Shown piece by piece: positions 1-6,702 of a stretch of DNA of 27,463 bases; the first letter of the stretch is position 1, and the number at the start of each line of letters is the position of its first letter. A model generated the notes under the pieces. It did not search any database. It was given only the letters and a program-made list of their open reading frames with translations, and was not told where the DNA came from. Source of the stretch: Gammaproteobacteria bacterium RIFCSPHIGHO2_12_FULL_37_14. Its GTDB lineage: Bacteria; Pseudomonadota; Gammaproteobacteria; DSM-16500. Made by a program: the position numbers and the translations under genes. The stretch lies in NCBI GenBank assembly GCA_001801485.1, contig MGXV01000026.1, positions 1-27,463 of the forward strand, read 5' to 3'.

Positions 1-324
1 CGTTATCTTCTAACTTTTTATAAATGCGAACAAAAAATTCAGCTTCTAACAGTAGCCGTTTTTCTCTTGATAGTTTTTTGGGATCAATGCCTGCAAGCAG
101 GCACAGTGGTGCCATGGCTGACATATCTGTATCCTTACTGGTTGAGGTTGAATATTTAGCTCATTTGTTCCTTTTTTCTCTATACTAATTAATCGTTCAT
201 GATCAAGAATCTACGTTAAACAATCATGCAGAAAAGCCGCTTTACTTGACCCAGTCTCTTCGTGAAAGCAAAATATCGGCTGGTCTTTTATCTGTAGCTT
301 GAATTTAGGCTTACAAGCAAACAT
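1..324 (-). pseudogene. Broken or partial gene at the left edge, two reading pieces in different frames
   Basis: Two short minus-strand reading pieces are visible. One runs from an ATG at 324 to a TAG at 211 (37 aa, beginning MFACKPKFKLQIKDQ). The other begins at an ATG at 124, runs off the window edge, and encodes MSAMAPLCLLAGIDPKKLSR followed by a charged helical stretch. The second has a good ribosome binding site (AAGGAT, six bases before the ATG), so it may be the intact start of a gene continuing outside the window. The two pieces lie in different frames with stops between them. This fits either one frameshifted, decayed gene or a small real gene preceded by a chance frame. I do not recognise a family. 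Confidence 0.35.
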
Positions 325-519
325 ACTAATATTTTTCGTCTAGCTGCTATTAACAGGATTGATCATAATTTATCCATTATATTCTATAAGTCCATGTTTT
401 AACTTAATAACTAATAAATGCCTCATTAATATTTTCATAACAAAACCAATCAAAAATGTGTAATATTAATATGAACGATATAATAATATACGCGTTTTTA
501 ATATATATCAATAATTTTT
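325..519. other. AT-rich intergenic stretch upstream of the XRE regulator
   Basis: Very AT-rich DNA with many TTAA and TAATAT strings. Several could serve as -10 elements for the regulator that follows, but none pairs convincingly with a -35 element. I see no RNA gene and no further coding signal here. Confidence 0.4.
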
Positions 520-1209
520 ATGCGCGATTTTAGTGTTTTTATGGAACCATTGATGATCAAAGTAATTGACCCAATTACATGTGGCTATCGTGTCAAAAAG
601 GCGCGTTTACTTGCGGGTCTATCCAGACGAGCGCTTGAGGAGAGATTTAATATAAGTGCTAGTACAATCCAGTCCTGGGAAATTGCTCGTAATCCACTTA
701 CATTGAAAGGGGCAAAACGACTAATTGAAGTATTTAAAGAAGTAGGATTATTTTGTACTGTTGAATGGCTTATAAACGGGGAAGGAATATCTCCACGTCC
801 CTATTCAGAAGTTCATCAAGAGAGACCACTTCGCAATGAAGCTATCATTGATTTTGGAGATGAAGAATCAATAAGAAAAGAGATTCTTTTTTTTCAAGAA
901 AACAACTTCGATTCTATTGTGTTAAATATTATTGATGATGCCATGTCACCTCAATATTCAATTGGCGATTATGCTGGAGGAAAACGCCGATATAATGATA
1001 AAATATTTGACGCTATTGGAATGAATTGCATCGTGCAATTAAATGTTAATGAATACTTATTAAGAAAAATTTCAGCAATATCGCCTGAATTAAAGCTTAC
1101 TCTTTCTTCTACCAACCCCGGCACAACAGTATCGTATCCGATTCTTTACAACCAAACAACTTTAAGTGTTGCGCCTATTATCTGGCACAGAAAAAAAAAT
1201 ATTGATTAA
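520..1209 (+). CDS. XRE-family transcriptional regulator with degenerate S24/LexA-like C-terminal domain
   Basis: Residues about 22-80 form an XRE/Cro-type helix-turn-helix (GYRVKKARLLAGLSRRALEE, then a recognition helix around SASTIQSWE), followed by WLINGEGISP, a sequence I associate with regulators of this type in Coxiella and Legionella relatives. Residues about 128-215 resemble the S24 peptidase/repressor fold: DDAMSPQYSIGDY sits where active proteins have a GDSM-P-...-GD box, and EYLLRKI matches the conserved strand after it. The nucleophilic serine position is alanine (A141), so self-cleavage is unlikely and the domain probably serves dimerisation or sensing. The ATG at 520 lacks a clear ribosome binding site. 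The ATG at 553 (residue 12) has a weak GGAA six bases upstream and is an alternative start. The target genes are unknown. Confidence 0.8.
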   Translation: MRDFSVFMEPLMIKVIDPITCGYRVKKARLLAGLSRRALEERFNISASTIQSWEIARNPLTLKGAKRLIEVFKEVGLFCTVEWLINGEGISPRPYSEVHQERPLRNEAIIDFGDEESIRKEILFFQENNFDSIVLNIIDDAMSPQYSIGDYAGGKRRYNDKIFDAIGMNCIVQLNVNEYLLRKISAISPELKLTLSSTNPGTTVSYPILYNQTTLSVAPIIWHRKKNID

Positions 1210-1326
1210 ATCCATTAAATTATTTCCGTGGATTGAGAAATCTTCCTAAGCATTAACAAGTATTTCTTTAATTCCATAAAATAATTTTTATTTAAATTTA
1301 AAGATAAATCATAATTCTTAAGCATC

Positions 1327-1656
1327 TCAGGCGATTATTTTTTGAGAGCAACACATGAACTCAATTTTTAATATGCGACGTGTTGCACGGAATTTTTCGC
1401 CAAATAAATCAGTGCCTTTTTTTCTCATCATCATGGCTTTATTATTAAAATAATTGTTTAAATTTTCTTCGGAATCTAAAATATATTGGACGATTAAAGC
1501 TCTTTCATCGCTTGTCTCGTCGCTTGTTTCTGATAGAATTTTGGCATCAATAAAGCCATCATATGATAGCATTTCAGTTGCATGCTCATTTAACCAGATC
1601 TTAAATTCATGATAAATATGTTTATCGATAAACAAACTAACCTCATATAGAATCAT
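1327..1656 (-). CDS. DUF4286-like small protein (ferredoxin-fold, monooxygenase-like)
   Basis: A protein of about 109 residues starting MILYEVSLFIDKHIYHEFKI. The pattern of a first strand, a helix with WLNEHATEML, a strand with GFIDAKIL, a strand with ALIVQYILDSEENLNNYF and a late FGEKFRATRRIL segment fits the DUF4286 family, an alpha/beta ferredoxin-like fold of unknown function. I chose the ATG at 1656 because AGAGG lies about seven bases upstream; an in-frame TTG at 1662 is less likely. It overlaps the end of the upstream MFS fragment by 14 bases and is probably co-transcribed with it. The C-terminal tail (IEFMCCSQKIIA) looks added and carries two adjacent cysteines. Confidence 0.65.
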   Translation of the reverse strand: MILYEVSLFIDKHIYHEFKIWLNEHATEMLSYDGFIDAKILSETSDETSDERALIVQYILDSEENLNNYFNNKAMMMRKKGTDLFGEKFRATRRILKIEFMCCSQKIIA

Positions 1657-2221
1657 ATTCAAACCTCTTCTGAAAAAGATAAGTTTTATTATTATTTAAA
1701 AATAATAATAGTGCAAAACTAGAAAAAAATATAATATACATCGCGGGAGCAATCTTCAACCCTGTCATTTCTATTAACCAAAACACAATCAGCGGGGACA
1801 GTCCCCCAAAAATTGCTGATGAAGTGTTATAAACTAACGATATAGCGCTAATTCTAAATTCTACCCCGTACAAATCACATAAAAATGCAGGAATAGGTGC
1901 AATATATGCTGCACATGAAGATACAAATATGGCCTCAACTAAATGTACTAAATAATTCGATTTATGAGAGAGAAAGTAATAAAAAGGTATTATTAACAAT
2001 ATCACCATAAATAAACCGATTCGCATTACTAATATCTTTCCATATTTGTCTGCGATGCAACCAAATATCGGGAGGGAAATCATATAAACAACAATATTTA
2101 TAATTGTGATACAATTTATCTCATATCCATTTAAAAATACAATTCTAGAAAGATAAGCTGGCATGACTATAAAACACGAGAGAATTTTTACCACTTTACA
2201 AAACATCATAAACCCAATCAT
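1643..2221 (-). pseudogene. C-terminal half of an MFS transporter (ProP/MHS-like)
   Basis: A 192-residue hydrophobic protein with about six membrane segments. GCIADKYGKILVMR (54-67) is the MFS loop motif between two helices, and RISAISLVYNTSSAIFGGLS (123-142) matches the stretch before the last helices of metabolite:proton symporters of the ProP type. Such transporters have about 430 residues and twelve helices, so only helices 7-12 are present. A TGA stop stands directly before the ATG, and an SDR gene begins divergently 20 bases away, so the N-terminal half is gone. Retention of an open six-helix frame could mean recent truncation. A functional half-transporter is possible but not the usual expectation. 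The substrate cannot be told. Confidence 0.65.
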
Positions 2222-2240
2222 TCACTAAGTTGGAAATTAC

Positions 2241-2990
2241 ATGAACAGAGTCCTTGGAAAAAAAACTATTGTCGTCGGTGGAACATCAGGCATTGGGAGA
2301 GCAATTGTCAAAAAATTTTCTCAAGAAGGTTCAGCTGTTGCTTTTTGTGGTCGTTCTAAAGAGAATGGTCAGAAAATTCAAAGCGAATGCCAAAACTCCA
2401 AATATATGTATTGTGATGTGACAGATAAAGCAAGCATCAATGATTTTTTTAGTTCAGCACTGGAATTTCTCAATGGCTTAGATATTGCTATTAATAATTC
2501 AGGTACAAGTGGTGATATCTGTCCTTTCCATGAAACTGATGATCAGTTACTTGATAAAGTAATGAACACCAATTTTTATGGCACATGGAACTGTATGCAA
2601 CATGAAGTAAACTGGTTTGTTAAAAATAATTTACCGGGATGTATTTTAAATATTGCATCCACATCTGGACTGATTGGAAATGCATTGGGTTTAACGCCTT
2701 ATTCGGCTAGCAAACACGCTATAGTTGGTTTAACAAAATCAACAGCTTTAGAATATGCGAAGCATCTTGTTAGAATAAATGCATTATGCCCGGGATTTGT
2801 AGATACTCCAATGATAGAGAAAGCTGGAGAGGAATCACGACTGCTAAAAAGAAAAATTCCGATGATGCAACCTATTGGCAGAGTAGCCACAACTGAAGAA
2901 ATAGCTAGTGCTGCATTATATGTTTGTTCTGATGAGGCCTCATTCACGACTGGTAGTTGCATGATAATTGATGGTGGTCTTACTACTTAG
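2241..2990 (+). CDS. SDR-family NAD(P)-dependent oxidoreductase
   Basis: A complete 249-residue classical short-chain dehydrogenase. Visible landmarks are the cofactor glycine motif GGTSGIG (13-19), CDV (58-60) contacting the adenine, NNSG (85-88) in place of the usual NNAG, the catalytic Asn in MNTNFYG (111), the catalytic Ser (about 140) in NIASTSG, and the YSASK active site with Tyr154 and Lys158. CPGFVDTPM and the C-terminal FTTGSCMIIDGG are also typical of the family. Length is normal for the classical subfamily. The ATG follows a weak GGAA. It points away from the MFS fragment and has no obvious pathway partner nearby, so the substrate is unknown. An acyl-carrier-protein reductase or a sugar/sterol-type dehydrogenase are both possible. 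Confidence 0.85.
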   Translation: MNRVLGKKTIVVGGTSGIGRAIVKKFSQEGSAVAFCGRSKENGQKIQSECQNSKYMYCDVTDKASINDFFSSALEFLNGLDIAINNSGTSGDICPFHETDDQLLDKVMNTNFYGTWNCMQHEVNWFVKNNLPGCILNIASTSGLIGNALGLTPYSASKHAIVGLTKSTALEYAKHLVRINALCPGFVDTPMIEKAGEESRLLKRKIPMMQPIGRVATTEEIASAALYVCSDEASFTTGSCMIIDGGLTT

Positions 2991-3024
2991 CAGGCAGAAG
3001 TCAGGCATGAAGATTATTTTTAAA

Positions 3025-3064
3025 CTTTCCGGGAAGGCAAAACCTCGCATTTCTAGAGGTGCCT
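3025..3064. repeat. Partial copy of a dispersed repeat (second copy at 10275-10314)
   Basis: These 40 bases match 10275-10314 at 35 positions. The core GCATTTCTAGAGGTGCC is identical and is preceded by a CTTTCYGGGA-type sequence. Here only the outer right end of the larger palindromic element seen near 10.2 kb is present, between the SDR gene and the ADP-ribosyltransferase candidate. Confidence 0.7.
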
Positions 3065-3094
3065 TAATAACAAGTCTTCAGCTAGCAAAACTAA

Positions 3095-4039
3095 CTATTT
3101 TAGATGACAAATCGTCATCCTCAATGCTGGTGGACTAGACAATCTATTTTTATATTTTTCTGCGAAATGAATAATGGCAGATATTCTTGATGATAGCTCA
3201 TGTTGATCGTTGAGAGCAGTAACTAGTTCTTGGTAGCCAGTAAATTGTGAGTTTACTGTTACTTCTTCCATTCCTTTACCATATGAGATTTTAATCGCAG
3301 CAATAATATTTTTCGAAGAAATACGTTGTGGCCCGTATGGGAATATTTCAGACACATCCACCGTACTATCTAATAATTTACCTGTAGCCTGAAAACGCGG
3401 TTCTTTAAAATCAGTTGGATAGTTGCTTTTTATTTCATGACAAAACTGACTAAAATCAATATGTCCATCAGGAAGTAAAATAATATATCGCCAAAACGTC
3501 TCTTCTCTTTTTGCTCGATAAGGGCAAGCTTTTTCAAAAACTTTTGACAGAGCCAATGAACTCCAATTACTCACATAGATATCATCTATTTTATTTTGAC
3601 CAAAGCAGCCTCCGGGCGAATTGCCAGACTGATTAGGAAAATAACTGTTGATACACCGTAATGCATTTAAACAAAAACAGGGTAGGAAACATGGTAACAG
3701 CATCATTCCGATACAAATATTTATTCCAATTGTTTCTCGATCAAAATGATTCGAACAGGTTTTAGACGTACAACAATATGAAGGTCTGTCTTTGGTGTAG
3801 GCTGAAAATCCTTTGGAAAATATTTCTGTTGGTGGGCGAGGATCACCGCGATAAGCAATCATTGCTTCTCTTGAGATACACTCATCATTTTCAATAGCAA
3901 ATTGAAATCGACGCGCAATACCCGATTGAAAAAAATAACTTATTGGACGTGGTGCTTCAGCAAAACACTCAATATTTTTTTCAATACAATCAATTTTCTC
4001 TTTTGGATTTTCATTTAACAATGGCTCATTTTCTCTCAT
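3095..4039 (-). CDS. Putative pertussis-toxin-S1-like mono-ADP-ribosyltransferase, candidate secreted effector
   Basis: A 314-residue protein with the landmarks of the pertussis toxin S1 / cholera-toxin group of NAD-dependent ADP-ribosyltransferases. AYRGDPRPPTEIFSKGF (62-78) matches the S1 motif YRYDSRPPEDVFQNGF, giving Arg64 as the NAD-binding arginine. YVSNWSSLALSKVF (155-168) sits where S1 has FVSTSSS. SEIFPYGPQRISSKNI (230-245) matches S1 SEYLAHRRIPPENI, giving Glu231 as the catalytic glutamate. The Ser-Glu distance (about 71-74 residues) is like S1. Between the first two motifs lies an extra segment of about 50 residues with a hydrophobic, Cys-rich stretch (104-129, Cys109/117/121/123/129). 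There is no signal peptide, which argues for delivery as an effector rather than as an exported AB toxin. GGGGAG lies nine bases before the ATG. Family assignment is from motif recall. Confidence 0.75.
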   Translation of the reverse strand: MRENEPLLNENPKEKIDCIEKNIECFAEAPRPISYFFQSGIARRFQFAIENDECISREAMIAYRGDPRPPTEIFSKGFSAYTKDRPSYCCTSKTCSNHFDRETIGINICIGMMLLPCFLPCFCLNALRCINSYFPNQSGNSPGGCFGQNKIDDIYVSNWSSLALSKVFEKACPYRAKREETFWRYIILLPDGHIDFSQFCHEIKSNYPTDFKEPRFQATGKLLDSTVDVSEIFPYGPQRISSKNIIAAIKISYGKGMEEVTVNSQFTGYQELVTALNDQHELSSRISAIIHFAEKYKNRLSSPPALRMTICHLK

Positions 4040-4054
4040 TTAGTCATTCTCCCC

Positions 4055-4106
4055 AATGCCTATTTGAGTGGAATTATACTCAAGCTATTACTCATTACTA
4101 GGCATT
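4055..4106 (-). promoter_or_regulatory. Promoter of the ADP-ribosyltransferase gene, flanked by nested inverted repeats
   Basis: On the minus strand a perfect TATAAT (4073-4078) lies 34 bases before the start codon with no good -35 at 17-18 bases. It is enclosed by TTGAGT (4064-4069)/ACTCAA (4078-4083), and further out by AATGCCTA (4055-4062)/TAGGCATT (4099-4106). The outer arm overlaps the stop codon of the upstream peptidase gene. This could be an operator or an RNA hairpin at the peptidase gene end. Confidence 0.4.
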
Positions 4107-5474
4107 TGTTGAGTATTTTTTCTGTAGATAACTAAATAAAGCGCGTATCACCATTGCCTCGCCACCTTGTGGTCGACCTGGACGGGTACGTAAATTCCAA
4201 GCCATCATATCAAGATGCAACCAAGGAATATTATCTGGTACAAATTCTTTTAAAAAAAGAGCTGCTGTTATTGCACCACCGTAAGGCTCAAATGAATGAT
4301 TGTTGATATCCGCAATGGAACTATTAATATATTCTCGATACAAAGTAAATAAAGGTAATCGCCACATTGGATCATTCGACTCTTCGCCTTGTTGAATAAC
4401 AGCATGGGCTAACTGATCGTGATTAGAAAATACACCTGGTAATTCTGTTCCTAATGCCACGCGAGCAGCACCCGTTAGCGTTGTGATATCAATTAATAAT
4501 GCTGGTTGCTCACTGACTGCTTCTGCTAATGCATCTGCAAGAATAACACGCCCTTCTGCATCCGTATCGCCAATTTCTATTGTTATGCCTTGACGGCTTT
4601 TGATAATATCGCCTGGTCGATAAGCATTACCCGAAATGACATTTTCAACTACTGGAATCAGCACGCGCAGACAAATTGGCAATTTTACTTGCATAATCAT
4701 GCGCGCCAATCCCAACACATGCGCACCACCTGCCATATCTTTCTTCATTAATTGCATATAAGCGAATGGCTTAATATCTAAGCCTCCGCTATCAAAACAA
4801 ACACCCTTCCCGACTAAAGTCACTTTTGGATGATTTAAATTTCCCCAACGCAAATCAAGTAATCGTGGAGGATCATCACTTGCTCTGCCGACAGTATAAA
4901 TCGATGCATAATTTTGCTTGAGTAAATCTTCACCGATAATTTGTTTAAATTTAGCTCCGTATTGTTTAGCAAGATCTTCAGCAACAGCAGCAAATTCACT
5001 GGGACCCATATCATCCGTTGGTGTATTAATCCAATTGCGTACCAAATAAATTGATTCCACAATAGAATGGACTGATGTCGAGAATGTTGATGGCAAATAC
5101 AATTGCGCTGCTTGTTTGGTGGGTTTTTTGTACCGGTTAAATTGATAACTTCCCAATCCCCAAGCAATCGCGTAATTGACATATCGTTTATCCTCTACCG
5201 AAAACTCATAAACACCTTCTGGTAACGCGAATGGTAAATGACCAACTTCCCATAAATTATTCGGCTGGGTAATACAACAAATCACTTGATTGATTCGACC
5301 TATAGCATCAGGAATGATACTCAACATACCTTTTTCTGCTTTGAATTGGGTAGTTGCTAACCATGTTCTTACTAATTCTGGTTGTCTCGCTAGCCAAGCT
5401 GGAAATTCATTGAGCATGATCAGCGTAATCGGTATATTGTTTGGTTGTGCAGTTGAAATAAAACAATTTAACAT
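4098..5474 (-). CDS. Leucyl aminopeptidase family (M17) metallopeptidase
   Basis: About 458 residues. The C-terminal catalytic domain carries the two-metal M17 signature: GKGVCFDSGGLDIKP with the metal-binding Lys and Asp, KKDMAGGA, and the family box as DTDAEGRVILADAL (usually N-T-D-A-E-G-R). The N-terminal domain is divergent. The ATG at 5474 has AAGGTGG just upstream and is preferred over a GTG at 5483. It removes N-terminal residues from peptides in the cytosol. A second, more canonical M17 enzyme (pepA) lies at 19502 and is quite different in sequence, so these are old paralogues rather than a recent duplication. This one resembles the shorter PepB-like or 'leucyl aminopeptidase family' proteins of Legionellales. 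It stands just upstream of the ADP-ribosyltransferase gene, which has its own -10 element. Confidence 0.9.
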   Translation of the reverse strand: MLNCFISTAQPNNIPITLIMLNEFPAWLARQPELVRTWLATTQFKAEKGMLSIIPDAIGRINQVICCITQPNNLWEVGHLPFALPEGVYEFSVEDKRYVNYAIAWGLGSYQFNRYKKPTKQAAQLYLPSTFSTSVHSIVESIYLVRNWINTPTDDMGPSEFAAVAEDLAKQYGAKFKQIIGEDLLKQNYASIYTVGRASDDPPRLLDLRWGNLNHPKVTLVGKGVCFDSGGLDIKPFAYMQLMKKDMAGGAHVLGLARMIMQVKLPICLRVLIPVVENVISGNAYRPGDIIKSRQGITIEIGDTDAEGRVILADALAEAVSEQPALLIDITTLTGAARVALGTELPGVFSNHDQLAHAVIQQGEESNDPMWRLPLFTLYREYINSSIADINNHSFEPYGGAITAALFLKEFVPDNIPWLHLDMMAWNLRTRPGRPQGGEAMVIRALFSYLQKKYSTNA

Positions 5475-5573
5475 TTTATCCACCTTGAAAAAATTGCAAA
5501 AAAATTATCCGCTTGTATCTGTTAAGAATACACCTTAAGATAGCAAAAATACATGGATGTCAAATAGGTAAAT

Positions 5574-6641
5574 ATGACAAATTACTTGCTAGAAACAGAT
5601 GTTCTAACACCGGATGAAATGTCTCTTTTAAATTCTAGTCATTTTTTAAATGTGATTACACCTAGTCAAAATAGTTTTGTCGATAATTATTTTTTTATTG
5701 CCATATTATGTAATTTAATCGATATCGCAAAAAAATTTGAACGCTATATCAATAAAATGGAAGATGTCATTAATCGTCCGATACCACTAGGCACTATTGT
5801 TAAAGGCACCATTTTGTATGGTGCTGCTTTTTGGGGTGCAAATAGCGCAACACTTGACTATTTACTTCGACTAGGAGCGAATCCTAATATTGTAGATATT
5901 GCCGGCCAAACTCCTTTACATATTGCCATTACGCGATTGAATACAGAAATATCACCCTCTGATGAGGATAAACAATTATCAGAGCAAGAAAATTTTAATA
6001 AAATTAAAATTCTCATCAATGCAACTAATCTTACAATAGCCGATAAATTTGGTAATACTCCTTTACATTACATCATGTATAAAAAAAATTGCGACATGTT
6101 TATTCCTCATTTACTTGCGAATGGCAGCAAGTCGAGTCAAAAAAATAAGGCTGGAAAATCTGCTATTCATTTCCATGAGCTCTCCGATAAAATGAGAAAG
6201 AAAATTAAATTATGGCTTGATTTAGCCGACTCAATTGATGCCATAGAAAATTATGGTTTACAACTGAAAAATGAAGAACCTGATTTTCAAAACGAAACCC
6301 TTACCAGAAAAAAAAGCCGCGCCATGATCGATCTTGCACAATCCTTACGAAAAAAAATGGCAACCCTTGAAATCAATAAGCCAGATTCCAATAATAATAA
6401 GAGTTTTGTTGAGCTTCTACATAGTCAAGATAATTTGCTCGGCGCACCTCGAGGCTGGAAAACAATTATTGCGAATGTTGGATTATGCCTCGCTGGTCTC
6501 GGCATTATTTATTTGACTGCAGGATTCATTCATTTGGCTGCTACACGAGGCCAGCATTTTCTCTTTTTTTCCAATACCGCATCACAAAATAAACAGCGCC
6601 ATGTTGACCACTGTATAGAAAAATTAACAGCAAAAATGTGA
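5574..6641 (+). CDS. Ankyrin-repeat protein with C-terminal membrane segment, candidate effector
   Basis: A 355-residue protein with about three ankyrin repeats between residues 80 and 200. LYGAAFWGANSATLDYLLRL then GANPNIVD is the first, GQTPLHIAI opens the second and FGNTPLHYIMYKK the third, followed by a decayed GKSAIHF. Residues 240-270 are basic and helical. Residues 297-318 (IIANVGLCLAGLGIIYLTAG) form one membrane segment, followed by a short polar tail ending KLTAKM. Ankyrin proteins without signal peptides are common type IV effectors in Legionella and Coxiella, where they bind host proteins. Here the single C-terminal anchor suggests insertion in a host membrane after transfer; this is inference. 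TAGG stands six bases before the ATG. Upstream, TTAAG and CTTAAG (5522-5539) resemble the PmrA-like half-sites but with nine bases between the TTAA cores instead of seven. Confidence 0.8.
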   Translation: MTNYLLETDVLTPDEMSLLNSSHFLNVITPSQNSFVDNYFFIAILCNLIDIAKKFERYINKMEDVINRPIPLGTIVKGTILYGAAFWGANSATLDYLLRLGANPNIVDIAGQTPLHIAITRLNTEISPSDEDKQLSEQENFNKIKILINATNLTIADKFGNTPLHYIMYKKNCDMFIPHLLANGSKSSQKNKAGKSAIHFHELSDKMRKKIKLWLDLADSIDAIENYGLQLKNEEPDFQNETLTRKKSRAMIDLAQSLRKKMATLEINKPDSNNNKSFVELLHSQDNLLGAPRGWKTIIANVGLCLAGLGIIYLTAGFIHLAATRGQHFLFFSNTASQNKQRHVDHCIEKLTAKM

Positions 6642-6702
6642 AAATTGGTTGATCATTTTAGACGATTTTGTCGCACTTCTTATAGCGAACCTCTTTAGTT
6701 TT

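Noticed and set aside
5522..5555. Full PmrA-like promoter before the ankyrin gene
   Set aside because: The TTAA cores are 13 rather than 11 bases apart and the sequence eleven bases downstream (TACATG) is a poor -10; mentioned only as a possible variant.
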